Positions 22,617 to 30,651 of a stretch of 64,000 nt of DNA are shown in pieces. The notes beneath the pieces were generated by a model. It was given only the letters and a program-made list of their open reading frames with translations. It ran no database searches and had not been told where the DNA came from. The position numbers and the translations under genes were made by a program. The number at the start of each line of letters is the position of its first letter. Positions within the stretch are counted from its first letter, which is position 1. This stretch comes from Lacticaseibacillus nasuensis JCM 17158 (GTDB lineage: Bacteria; Bacillota; Bacilli; Lactobacillales; Lactobacillaceae), in the NCBI RefSeq assembly GCF_001434705.1, contig NZ_AZDJ01000022.1, forward strand, positions 1-64,000. Direction: 5' to 3'.

Positions 22617-23416
22617 AAAAACTGATTCCACTGGTCATTCTCGTCATGGTCATCGACTTCATCGCCGAGCTGATCGGCACCTTAACCTTCACCCTCGGCA
22701 CCATCACCATTTCCGTGTTGCCCCTAGTGTTCGCCGTGATCTTGGGCATCGTGTTCTCGCTGATTCCCAGCGGCTTCTTCAAGCGCCTGTACTCCAACGA
22801 CCGCGTCAAGTTCGCCGGCAAGTACATGATCTTCATCATGTTGCCGCTGATGGCGCGGTACGGCGCGGATGTTGCCCCGAAGATCAACGAGATCCTATCG
22901 ATTGGCTGGGTCTTCTTGATTCACGAAGCCGGCAACCTCGGCACCATCCTCTTCGGCCTGCCGATTGCCTTGTTGCTCGGTATTCGCCGCGAAGCCATCG
23001 GCAGCACCTTGGGGCTTGGCCGCGAAGGCGAGCTCGCCTACATCTCCGAAAAATACACCCTCGACTCCCCTGAAGGCCATGGGGTGCTCGGCATTTACCT
23101 GATTGGAACCGTGTTTGGCTCCATCGTCTTTTCGATTCTGGCCCCGTTGCTGTTGGCCATGGGCTTTGACTTCCGCGCCGTGGCCATGAGTAGCGGCGTC
23201 GGTTCCGCATCGATGATGACCGCCGCCTCCAGCGCGCTGGTTGCCATTCATCCCGCCCACGCCGAGACGATCACCAGCTACGCCGCGGCCAGTCAGCTTT
23301 TGACCAGCTTCATCGGCACTTACATCATGTACTTCATCGCCGTACCGCTGCAGCGCTTCATCTACAATCATATGACTGCAAAACTCGATAAACATCCCGT
23401 TCAGGAGGCCGCCTAA
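22613..23416 (+). CDS. DUF3100-type multi-spanning membrane protein
   Basis: A 267-residue hydrophobic protein with about seven membrane segments. It matches what I know of the DUF3100 family (start LIPLVILVMVIDFIAELIGTLTFTLGTITISVLPLVFAVILGIVF and the GVGSASMMTAASSAL loop). The GxGSASMM re-entrant-looking loop resembles substrate loops of transporters, so a carrier role is inferred. It is translationally coupled to the amidohydrolase upstream and to the next membrane gene (TAATG). Confidence 0.75.
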   Translation: MKKLIPLVILVMVIDFIAELIGTLTFTLGTITISVLPLVFAVILGIVFSLIPSGFFKRLYSNDRVKFAGKYMIFIMLPLMARYGADVAPKINEILSIGWVFLIHEAGNLGTILFGLPIALLLGIRREAIGSTLGLGREGELAYISEKYTLDSPEGHGVLGIYLIGTVFGSIVFSILAPLLLAMGFDFRAVAMSSGVGSASMMTAASSALVAIHPAHAETITSYAAASQLLTSFIGTYIMYFIAVPLQRFIYNHMTAKLDKHPVQEAA

Positions 23417-23928
23417 TGCAAGCAAAATCGCAATCCACCGTTCAACCGAGTCCCGCGCATGACTTCCTCATTGCCACCGGCGTGCTTGGCCTTTCCGTCT
23501 GCTTGACCCTGTTCGTGCAGGCAGTCAAGCTGATTCGCAACCCGGCCAGCACCCCCATCACCACCAACACCTTGATTGGCCTGGGCACCTTGTGGTTGTT
23601 TTCGCTGATTGGCGTCGGCATCAGCATGTTAATGAAGAAAACCCCGTGGAAAATCGTACAAGACTTCCCGATGCTGGGCTGGGTGTCCATCGTCTCGTTA
23701 GTGTTCTGCCTGATCAGTCCGTTTTTCGTCAAGGTGATCGGCGCCGTCGATTTCCTGTCGCTGACCACCTCGGTGCTGGCCTTCGCCGGCATCTCCGTGG
23801 CCCACGACCTTGGCGCCTTGCGCAAGCTGTCCTGGAAAATCTTCGTCGTCGCCATCTTCGTTTACTTCGGTATGTACTTCATGGATACCTTGATTTCCCA
23901 GCTGGCGCTGATGGTCAGCGGAAAATAA
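23416..23928 (+). CDS. Small membrane partner of the DUF3100 protein
   Basis: A 170-residue integral membrane protein with about five hydrophobic segments (starting near residues 20, 48, 84, 103 and 137). Its ATG overlaps the stop of the DUF3100 gene, indicating co-translation and probably a two-component membrane complex. The motif LTTSVLAFAGISVAHDLGALRKLSW looks conserved in character, but I cannot name the family. Confidence 0.65.
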   Translation: MQAKSQSTVQPSPAHDFLIATGVLGLSVCLTLFVQAVKLIRNPASTPITTNTLIGLGTLWLFSLIGVGISMLMKKTPWKIVQDFPMLGWVSIVSLVFCLISPFFVKVIGAVDFLSLTTSVLAFAGISVAHDLGALRKLSWKIFVVAIFVYFGMYFMDTLISQLALMVSGK

Positions 23929-23933
23929 TACCA

Positions 23934-23980
23934 AAAGGCGCCGCGGCGTGACTCCCATCAGGAGCACACCGCGGCGCCAT
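23934..23980. terminator. Bidirectional terminator
   Basis: GGCGCCGCGG and CCGCGGCGCC arms enclose a 25-nt loop, with TTTTTA on the plus side and TTTTGG on the minus side. It serves the amidohydrolase operon and the convergent EamA gene. Confidence 0.8.
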
Positions 23981-23982
23981 TT

Positions 23983-24900
23983 TTAGTGTGAGGACTCGAC
24001 TCTGCGCGGCAACTTGGTGCGCACCGGGAGGGTTTGCAGAAACGTGACGCTGAGAATCAAGAGGCCGCCGAGGATCTCCGCGCCGCCGAAGCGCAGGTGG
24101 AAGAACACCACCGACACGACGGCTGCCGTCAGTGGCTCAAACACGCCAAGCATCCCCACCGTCGTCGGCCGCAGGTAGCGCAGACTGGAGACATACAGCA
24201 GGTAAGCCAACAACGTCCCGCCGATGGTCACATACGCGATACCTGCCACGTCCAGTGCGGTCAGCGCTGGCCAAGGCTGCAGGAACAGCACCGGCACATT
24301 GGCGATACCCGCCGCCAGCATCGCCCAGGCTAACACCAAGTCGGTGCTGTAATGGGTCAACAACTGGCCGGGCATCAAGGTGTATAACGCCGCGCCGACG
24401 CCGGCCCCAATCCCCCAAAACAAGCCTTGCGGGGTCAGCGCTAGCGACCCGAGGTGCCCGTGCGTGACGAGCAAAATGATGCCGGCAAAGGCGATTACGA
24501 CGCATAACACATCAAGCCGCGGCGGCCACTGGCGATTGCGCAAGGCCAGGTACAAAATGATGAGCACCGGCCCCAGTGCCTGCAACACCGTGGTGGTCGG
24601 CGCGTTACTGGCGGCCACAGCCGAAAAATAGGTGAACTGCGACACGAACACGCCACACAGACCAAATAACATACTATGCACCCAAGCCGAGCGGTCACGC
24701 GTCAGCGCCACCAGCTGTGGCCGTTTCGTCGCCAGACTAATGGCCATCAACAGCGTCCCTGCACCAAGCATGCGCATCGCCACCAGCCAATCCGGTCGAA
24801 TCCCCGGCTGGTCAAAAAGGTACTCCGCGACGTTGCCGGACACGCCCCACAACACCGGCCCCAAAATGGCGCAGAGAATTCCCTTTTGCTTATTCGTCAT
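23983..24900 (-). CDS. EamA-type (DMT superfamily) transporter
   Basis: A 305-residue membrane protein with ten predicted helices in two homologous halves, each beginning with an EamA-like segment (LGPVLWGVSGNVAEYLF and LTPQLFWGIGAGVGAALYTLMP-like). The APTTTVLQALGPVLIILYLALRNRQ and RPTTVGMLGVFEPLTAAVVSVVFFHLRFGG stretches are diagnostic of drug/metabolite exporters of this family. The substrate is unknown, probably an amino acid or other small metabolite. The ATG at 24900 is preceded by GGAGG. Confidence 0.88.
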   Translation of the reverse strand: MTNKQKGILCAILGPVLWGVSGNVAEYLFDQPGIRPDWLVAMRMLGAGTLLMAISLATKRPQLVALTRDRSAWVHSMLFGLCGVFVSQFTYFSAVAASNAPTTTVLQALGPVLIILYLALRNRQWPPRLDVLCVVIAFAGIILLVTHGHLGSLALTPQGLFWGIGAGVGAALYTLMPGQLLTHYSTDLVLAWAMLAAGIANVPVLFLQPWPALTALDVAGIAYVTIGGTLLAYLLYVSSLRYLRPTTVGMLGVFEPLTAAVVSVVFFHLRFGGAEILGGLLILSVTFLQTLPVRTKLPRRVESSH

Positions 24901-25083
24901 CACGCTTCGCCTCCACAATTCATCCATCTTACCGCATTTTTCTGGCCGGCACGAGGGCAATTTGGCGCAAGGCGGCGGGGACGCAACCTCATTTGTTTGC
25001 CCACACCTAGACCACTGTTCTTCCGAGGGCGAATTGCGTTACAATATAAGCGTAACCAATTCAATTATATTAAGGAGATTAAC

Positions 25084-26454
25084 ATGGCATATCAAACAAT
25101 CAATCCATATACCAATGAAGTCGTCCAGACCTATCCCAACGCCAGCGACGCGGATTTACAAGCTGCATTAGCCACCGGTGACGCGTTGTATCACGACTGG
25201 CGGCATCAGGACCGGCAGCAGCGCGCCAGCCAACTGCAGGCCATCGCCGACTTGATGCGGCAACAGAAAACCGCCTTGGCCACCACCATCACCACAGAAA
25301 TGGGCAAGCTGATCGGCGAGGCCGAGGCCGAAGTCGACCTGTGTGCCGACATCGCGGCGTACTATGCCACCCACGCCGAAGCGCTCTTGGCCCCGACGCC
25401 GATCACCACCACCGCCGGCAAAGCCTACATCATTCGGCAAGCTGTGGGCGTGCTGGTGATGGTCGAGCCATGGAACTTCCCGTATTACCAAATCATGCGG
25501 GTGTTCGCCCCGAACTTCATGCTGGGCAACCCGATGATTCTCAAGCACGCGTCGAGTACCCCCGCCTGCGCGGCAGCCTTCGCCAAAGTCGTCGCGGAGT
25601 CAGGGGCACCGACGGGCAGCCTCACCAACCTCTTTTTGAGCTATGATCAGGTGAACACCGCCATCGCCGATCCGCGGGTCGCTGGCGTGGCCTTAACCGG
25701 GTCCGAACGCGGCGGGGCCGCAGTGGCCGCCGAAGCCGGGGCCAACCTCAAGAAGTCGACGATGGAGCTAGGCGGCAATGACGCCTTCATCATCCTCGAT
25801 GACGCCGACTGGACCCAGGTCAAGGCCCAAGCCGTTCAGGCCCGTCTGTTCAACGCCGGGCAGGTGTGCTCCGCGTCCAAGCGCTTCATCGTGATGGCGG
25901 ACAAGTACGACGAATTCGTCGCCTTCATGAAAGCCGAATTCGAGCGCGTCCAAGCAGGCGACCCAATGAATCGCGCCACCACGCTGGCCCCGTTATCTAG
26001 CGCCAGCGCCAAGCAAAAGCTGCAAAAGCAAGTCGAAGCGGCGATTGCCGCCGGCGCCACCCGGGTCACCGGGGCCACGCCGATCGACTTGCCGGGGCAG
26101 TTCTTCACCCCGACAATTCTCACCGACATCGCCAAGGACAACCCGGCCTACAATCAAGAAATGTTCGGCCCCGTCGCCGCGATTTACCGCGTCGACTCTG
26201 AGGCGGCCGCGATTGCCTTGGCCAACGATTCAAGCTACGGCCTTGGCTCGACGGTTTTCTCCGCCGACCCCGCCCATGCCGATGCCGTGGCGCAACAAAT
26301 CGAAGCCGGTATGACCACCATCAACCGGCCCTGGATCACCGCCCCGGAATTGCCTTTCGGTGGCGTGAAGAATTCCGGCTACGGCCGTGAGCTGTGCGAC
26401 CTCGGGTTGAACGCCTTTAGCAACGAGCACCTGATTCTAAATGCCCAGGCCTAA
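25084..26454 (+). CDS. NAD(P)-dependent aldehyde dehydrogenase, succinate-semialdehyde type
   Basis: Soluble 456-residue aldehyde dehydrogenase. The dinucleotide and catalytic motifs are all present: VEPWNFPYYQ (Asn for the oxyanion hole), TGSERGG, the general base Glu in KSTMELGGND, the nucleophile Cys in NAGQVCSASKR, and PFGGVKNSGYGRELCDLG at the C terminus. The short length and the N-terminal INPYTNEVVQTYPNAS resemble GabD-like succinate-semialdehyde dehydrogenases of lactic acid bacteria. The true aldehyde is uncertain. ATG at 25084 with AAGGAG. The longer open frame upstream has no start with a ribosome site. Confidence 0.9.
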   Translation: MAYQTINPYTNEVVQTYPNASDADLQAALATGDALYHDWRHQDRQQRASQLQAIADLMRQQKTALATTITTEMGKLIGEAEAEVDLCADIAAYYATHAEALLAPTPITTTAGKAYIIRQAVGVLVMVEPWNFPYYQIMRVFAPNFMLGNPMILKHASSTPACAAAFAKVVAESGAPTGSLTNLFLSYDQVNTAIADPRVAGVALTGSERGGAAVAAEAGANLKKSTMELGGNDAFIILDDADWTQVKAQAVQARLFNAGQVCSASKRFIVMADKYDEFVAFMKAEFERVQAGDPMNRATTLAPLSSASAKQKLQKQVEAAIAAGATRVTGATPIDLPGQFFTPTILTDIAKDNPAYNQEMFGPVAAIYRVDSEAAAIALANDSSYGLGSTVFSADPAHADAVAQQIEAGMTTINRPWITAPELPFGGVKNSGYGRELCDLGLNAFSNEHLILNAQA

Positions 26455-26460
26455 CCACCG

Positions 26461-26492
26461 AACGCTGACGTTAATCACGTCAGCGTTTTTAT
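26461..26492 (+). terminator. Terminator of the aldehyde dehydrogenase gene
   Basis: AACGCTGACGT-taatc-ACGTCAGCGTT is followed by TTTATA. Confidence 0.92.
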
Positions 26493-26516
26493 ATGCAAAA
26501 AATATTCATTACCGGC

Positions 26517-26545
26517 TTGAATCGGCATCCTGGCATGGCTATACT
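26517..26545 (+). promoter_or_regulatory. Promoter of the ThrE-type operon
   Basis: -35 TTGAAT (26517-26522) and -10 TATACT (26540-26545) have 17-bp spacing, 30 bp before the GTG start. Confidence 0.7.
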
Positions 26546-26574
26546 TAACTGCAACCGGAAGGGAGTCGATTGAA

Positions 26575-27339
26575 GTGGCAAAGCCCACTGAACGAGAGGT
26601 CATCGAGCTGTGCGGCGCGGTCGGGGCCATTCTATTGATCAATGGTGCGGAAACGGCCCGCGTCGAAAGCACGGCCGAATACATCGGCCAAGCCGCCGGC
26701 GTCACGGTGTCGTGCCACGCGACCATGACCGCGGTCTTCGTGTCGGCGGCAGCCGATCCCGCCACGCATCTGGTCAAGGTCCGCACCGGCGACTTCAACC
26801 TGCAAAAAGTCGACGACATCAATACGCTATCGCGCCGCTTCGTCGCCGGCCAAATTGATTTTGCCACCTTACAAGCTGGGGTCACCCGCATTCAAGCCAA
26901 GGTCATCGACTTCACCTGGCCGCAAAAATTACTCGGCGCCGGCGTCGTCGGCGTCGCGCCCATGTTGCTGTTTAAGGCGACCTGGGGTGACTTAGCCTGG
27001 GCGTTTGTCGTCGGCATCGCTGGTTACGTGGCGGCCGCCTGGACAGGCCGCCATTCCACCACGCCCTACATTGCCCCGGGCGGCGGCGGTTTGATCATCG
27101 GCTTGCTGGCCACCGCGTTGCAGCTATTGGGACTCGCCACGTCGGCGGATAACATCATCATCAGCGCCTTGATGCCGCTGGTACCCGGCATTGCCTTGAC
27201 CAACTCCCTGCGCGAAATCATCGGCAAGCACACGATATCCGGACTGGTGCGCGCCGTGGACGCGGTCATGGTGGCCGGGGCCATCGGCGGTGGCGTCGTC
27301 ATCGGCAGCGGCCTCATCCGCGCCTTGGGGGTGCTGTGA
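26575..27339 (+). CDS. ThrE-like exporter, N-terminal domain protein
   Basis: A 254-residue protein of the ThrE/DUF1212 N-domain family. A soluble N-terminal half (LINGAETARVESTAEYIGQAAGVTVSCHATMTAVFVS) is followed by five hydrophobic helices from about residue 122 onward (VGVAPMLLFKATWG..., PLVPGIALTNSLREIIGKHTISG). In Corynebacterium ThrE both halves are fused and export threonine and serine; here they are two genes. The GTG start follows GGAAGGGAG. The stop overlaps the start of the second half (TGATG). Confidence 0.85.
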   Translation: MAKPTEREVIELCGAVGAILLINGAETARVESTAEYIGQAAGVTVSCHATMTAVFVSAAADPATHLVKVRTGDFNLQKVDDINTLSRRFVAGQIDFATLQAGVTRIQAKVIDFTWPQKLLGAGVVGVAPMLLFKATWGDLAWAFVVGIAGYVAAAWTGRHSTTPYIAPGGGGLIIGLLATALQLLGLATSADNIIISALMPLVPGIALTNSLREIIGKHTISGLVRAVDAVMVAGAIGGGVVIGSGLIRALGVL

Positions 27340-27809
27340 TGCCAATCGTTGTCACCTGGTTGATTCATTTCGTTGTCGCGTTTGCCTCCACCGTGGGGTT
27401 TGGCGTCATCACCAACGTCCCGCGCCGCACGCTGTTGCCTGCCGGTTTCACCGGTGCCTTAGCCTGGTTGGTCTACGTGCTGGTCAGCTCCCAAACCGCC
27501 AGCCCCATCGCGCCCAACCTGCTGGCAGCAATCGTCATCGGGCTGTTGGCCAACCTGTTTGCCATCGTCGTGCGCGCGCCGGTGAATCTGTTATACATCC
27601 CCTGCCTGGTGTCGCTGGTGCCTGGCGCGTTGATTTATATGAGCATGAAAGACTTCACGCTCGGGCGCGACAACGCCGCCCAACAAGGCTTAGTCAAGAC
27701 GCTGACGATTGCCATCGCCTTGGCGGTGGGCTTCGTCATCGCCGAAGCCATTTTCAATCCGCTACGCCCCACCCTCACACGCTGGGTGCGCCGTCATGCA
27801 AAGGAGTGA
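27339..27809 (+). CDS. ThrE_2-like exporter, C-terminal domain protein
   Basis: A 156-residue membrane protein with about five helices, corresponding to the second ThrE domain (DUF3815-like: TVGFGVITNVPRRTLLPAGFTGALAWLVY and YIPCLVSLVPGALIYMSMKDFTLG). It works with the preceding gene as a split exporter; small organic acids or amino acids are the likely cargo. The stop lies within the ribosome site of the next gene (AAAGGAGTGA). Confidence 0.85.
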   Translation: MPIVVTWLIHFVVAFASTVGFGVITNVPRRTLLPAGFTGALAWLVYVLVSSQTASPIAPNLLAAIVIGLLANLFAIVVRAPVNLLYIPCLVSLVPGALIYMSMKDFTLGRDNAAQQGLVKTLTIAIALAVGFVIAEAIFNPLRPTLTRWVRRHAKE

Positions 27810-27813
27810 GCAC

Positions 27814-29007
27814 ATGTCGTTACAAACTGAATTGATGGCCAAACTCGCCGCCGATAAACCCGAGCTCATCTCGTTGCGCCGCTATCTGCACGCGCATCCC
27901 GAGGTGTCGTACCACGAAAAACACACTGCGGCGTACATCAAACATTATTACGAACAACTTGGGATGACCCCGCAGGACTTCGGCACGGGCTATGGCTTCG
28001 TCGTCGACATTCACGGCGGCTTGCCGGGCCAAACCCTGGCGGTGCGCGCGGATTTTGACGCCTTGCCGGTGCAGGAGGAAAACGACCTGCCATTTAAGTC
28101 GGTCAATCCAGGCGTCATGCACGCCTGTGGCCACGATGTCCACACCGCCTACTTGATGGTACTGGCCAAGGCGCTTAACGAGCTGCGTGATCAACTCCAC
28201 GGCACCATTCGCATCTTGCACCAACCGGCCGAAGAGGTGGCTCCCGGTGGCGCGCCGGACATGATTGCCGGCGGCGTCTTGACCGGGGTGGCCAACGTCA
28301 TTGGCGCCCATATTCAAACCACGATGCCCACCGGTTACATCGGCTACCACGCAGGCCCAACCCAGGCCGGTGGCGCCCGGTTTGACCTCACCATCACTGG
28401 CCACGGGGGTCACGCCTCGATGCCGCAACTGTCTAACGACGCCATCGTGGCAGGCAGCTACTTCGTGACCGCCGCCCAAACCATCGTCTCCCGCCGGCTC
28501 GATCCCTTCGCCTTTGGGACCGTCACGATTGGTTCTTTTGATGGCGCCAGCGCGGCTTACAACGCCATTCGCCAACAGGTGGTGTTAAAAGGGGACGTGC
28601 GCGTGATGGCAGAAGACACCCGCAAACTGATTCACCAGCAAGTCGCCACCCTCGCCAAGGGCCTCGAGGCGATGTTTGGCGTCACCTGCGATTTGCAGTA
28701 TCAAGAAGGCGCGCCGGTAATGGTCAACGACCCTGATTTTACCGATCAGGTCGCCACGGCGTTGAAATCTACCAACCTGGCCGGTGTCACCGAGGTTGGT
28801 GACTGCGGGGCGTTGAACCCCTCCGAGGACTTTGCCTTTTACAACCATTACGTCCCGTCGACCTACTTCTACGTCGGCGCGGCGGTGGCCGACGGCAAGG
28901 TGCACCCCCACCATTCCCCCGACTTTCTGGTCAACGAGGACAGCCTGCTGATTGCCGCTGAGGCGATGGGCACTGCGGTGGTTGCCTATTCACAGGCCCA
29001 AGGGTAA
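27814..29007 (+). CDS. M20D-type amidohydrolase (hippurate/N-acyl-amino-acid hydrolase-like)
   Basis: Cytoplasmic zinc amidohydrolase, 397 residues. It has the M20D start RRYLHAHPEVSYHE, the ADFDALPVQEENDLPFKS motif, the metal ligands in HACGHDVHTAYLM and QPAEEVAPGGA, GHGGHASMP in the dimer domain, and SEDFAFY and HSPDF at the end. It is coupled to the ThrE-like exporter genes, suggesting that it frees an amino acid which the exporter then removes. That link is inferred from operon structure only. Confidence 0.9.
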   Translation: MSLQTELMAKLAADKPELISLRRYLHAHPEVSYHEKHTAAYIKHYYEQLGMTPQDFGTGYGFVVDIHGGLPGQTLAVRADFDALPVQEENDLPFKSVNPGVMHACGHDVHTAYLMVLAKALNELRDQLHGTIRILHQPAEEVAPGGAPDMIAGGVLTGVANVIGAHIQTTMPTGYIGYHAGPTQAGGARFDLTITGHGGHASMPQLSNDAIVAGSYFVTAAQTIVSRRLDPFAFGTVTIGSFDGASAAYNAIRQQVVLKGDVRVMAEDTRKLIHQQVATLAKGLEAMFGVTCDLQYQEGAPVMVNDPDFTDQVATALKSTNLAGVTEVGDCGALNPSEDFAFYNHYVPSTYFYVGAAVADGKVHPHHSPDFLVNEDSLLIAAEAMGTAVVAYSQAQG

Positions 29008-29013
29008 TTGCAT

Positions 29014-29038
29014 AAGCGGCGGCAACGCCGCTTTTTTG
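29014..29038 (+). terminator. Terminator of the ThrE/M20D operon
   Basis: AAGCGGCG-gcaa-CGCCGCTTTTTT, immediately after the hydrolase stop. Confidence 0.92.
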
Positions 29039-29063
29039 CTGCCCGCAGAACTGAGCGATACGG

Positions 29064-29106
29064 TTGACAGCCCCTTAGCAGGTGGTACGATTGAGTAAAT
29101 ACTCAA
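29064..29106 (+). promoter_or_regulatory. tetR-type gene promoter with overlapping operator
   Basis: -35 TTGACA (29064-29069) and -10 TACGAT (29086-29091) have a 16-bp spacer. The palindrome TTGAGTAAATACTCAA (29091-29106) starts at the last base of the -10 and ends at the ribosome site, ideal for autorepression. A matching palindrome lies at 33190-33205. Confidence 0.8.
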
Positions 29107-29120
29107 AGGAGCGGATAGCC

Positions 29121-29765
29121 ATGCCGGCGACGATTCAACCGTTTACCAACCAACCCATATTTGCGGCCCTCACCACCAAGCAGCGCGCGATTCTCGCGGC
29201 GGCCATCGACGTTTTTGCCGAAAAGGGCTACGCCAACTCAAGCACCCACGAAATCGCCAAGCGCGCCGGTGTGGCGGAAGGCAATATCTTCAGTAAGTTC
29301 GGCAGCAAGGCTGGGCTCTTGCAGGCCATCATCGACCCGGTGGTGGAAACCATTTTTCCCACCACGATGGATCGCCTCGCCGCCGCGCAGCTCCAGAAAC
29401 CGGCGGCCACGCTGACCGGGTTTATCACCGCCTTGGTGATGGCGCGCGTCAAGTTCTTTGCCAACAACGCCGCGGTGGTCAAGGTGTTCCTTGGCGAAGT
29501 CATCTACAGCAACGATATTCGCCAGCGCCTGCTGGCCAACCTACCCGAACGATACTGGCGCGCCGTGCACAGCGAACTCGAGCACCTGCGCACCACCAAC
29601 CAGATCGTGGCGTGGTCCGATCAAGCCATCTTGCGGCTGATTTGGTCGCTGGTCGGCGGCACCTTGGTCAGCACCTTATACTTTAATCAACCCTTGGCGG
29701 ACGGCGACGTCCAGCGCCTCATCACCGCGCTGATCAAGGCCCTCACCCCAAGCAAAGAAGCGTAG
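29121..29765 (+). CDS. TetR-family transcriptional regulator
   Basis: A 214-residue repressor-type protein. The N-terminal helix-turn-helix (AIDVFAEKGYANSSTHEIAKRAGVAEGNIFSKFGSKAGLLQAI, about residues 25-67) is standard TetR; the C-terminal ligand domain is helical and divergent. The ATG at 29121 follows AAAGGAG. A 16-bp palindrome overlaps its own promoter and recurs in the promoter of the acyltransferase/GT8 operon, which is convergent with it. I infer that this protein controls both. The ligand is unknown; a lipid or membrane-active compound would fit the target genes. Confidence 0.88.
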   Translation: MPATIQPFTNQPIFAALTTKQRAILAAAIDVFAEKGYANSSTHEIAKRAGVAEGNIFSKFGSKAGLLQAIIDPVVETIFPTTMDRLAAAQLQKPAATLTGFITALVMARVKFFANNAAVVKVFLGEVIYSNDIRQRLLANLPERYWRAVHSELEHLRTTNQIVAWSDQAILRLIWSLVGGTLVSTLYFNQPLADGDVQRLITALIKALTPSKEA

Positions 29766-29788
29766 CCGACCGCGGCTACGCTTCTTTA
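29755..29788. terminator. Shared palindromic terminator encoding both C termini
   Basis: AAAGAAGCGTAGCC-gaccgc-GGCTACGCTTCTTT is a 14-bp stem lying across the 3' ends of two convergent genes. Because it is palindromic, both strands encode Lys-Glu-Ala-stop. It probably ends transcription in both directions. Confidence 0.75.
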
Positions 29789-30651
29789 ATGGTGGCGTGA
29801 CGCCACCCGGCAATGTCTTGCGGCGAAAATGGTGCGGTCACCGCTTGGCCATAAGCGGCCTGATAGGCAGCACATTTTTGCGCGTAATCTTGTTGCATCA
29901 TTTGCTGCGCGTTGTCGCGCACCGACTTGGCGTGATCCGGCCAAATCGTCGGCAACACGTGCATGTGAAACTGCACGGCGGTGAAGTCCGCCGACATCGC
30001 CTTGGCAGTGGGTGCCATACTGATGAAGCAGGATACCACCGGTACCCCGAAGCGCGCGGCATAATAATACGCCCCGCGCTTGGGTGGCCGCGGCCGCGTA
30101 TAGTTAAACCACATCTCCGCTTCCGGATAGATCAAAATGAACCGGTTGCGTGCGAGGTTGGCTTCCAGCAAGGCGGGAAAATCGCGCCCCATGTATTGCG
30201 TCGTCGTACTCACCGGGAGCGTGTCGGCGTAATTCATCAAATAACCCAGCATCCCGCCCATTTGCAGGTTGGTCAACTGGCTGACGATCATCAGCCGGTG
30301 GCCGCGCACGGCTTTACGCACAATCATGTTTTCCACCGGCGAGAAGTGGTTGCTCGTGACAATCGCGCCGCCGGTGATGCCAGCCAGCTGCTCGGCGCCG
30401 CTAATCGTGACGCCGGCTGTTTCAAGCCGCGCCGCCGTGCCCATCAACGCGCGGGCGATACCGGTGTTGAGGTGAAACCCCAACGTCTGACGCCGCCGCA
30501 AATACGCGGCCAACACCTGTTGTTGCTCGGCAATGGTCAGCGCGGGATCGTTGGTTTCCACCTTTGCGTACCAGTTGTGGGCCTGAGCGGCGGTGGCAAT
30601 GTTGGCGACCACGGCCCGGCGGTCGCCTCGCAGTAGTCGATTCGCAATCAT
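29776..30651 (-). CDS. PlsC-like acyltransferase
   Basis: A 291-residue member of the 1-acylglycerol-3-phosphate acyltransferase superfamily. The catalytic block is GGAIVTSNHFSPVENM (HX4E rather than the usual HX4D), and the glycerol-phosphate-binding block is FILIYPEAEMW. A central hydrophobic patch (MGGMLGYLMNY) may sit on the membrane surface. It is the last gene of the TetR-linked operon, and its ATGA overlaps the GT8 stop. The substrate is unknown; acylation of the glycolipid or glycan made by the two GT8 enzymes is a reasonable inference. The altered catalytic acid is worth noting. Confidence 0.8.
   Translation of the reverse strand: MIANRLLRGDRRAVVANIATAAQAHNWYAKVETNDPALTIAEQQQVLAAYLRRRQTLGFHLNTGIARALMGTAARLETAGVTISGAEQLAGITGGAIVTSNHFSPVENMIVRKAVRGHRLMIVSQLTNLQMGGMLGYLMNYADTLPVSTTTQYMGRDFPALLEANLARNRFILIYPEAEMWFNYTRPRPPKRGAYYYAARFGVPVVSCFISMAPTAKAMSADFTAVQFHMHVLPTIWPDHAKSVRDNAQQMMQQDYAQKCAAYQAAYGQAVTAPFSPQDIAGWRHATIKEA

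Noticed and set aside
21468-22631. 387-residue minus-strand open frame opposite the M20 gene
   Set aside because: Repetitive V/G/D-rich translation typical of antisense frames in GC-rich genes; the plus-strand product has clear metal-ligand motifs.
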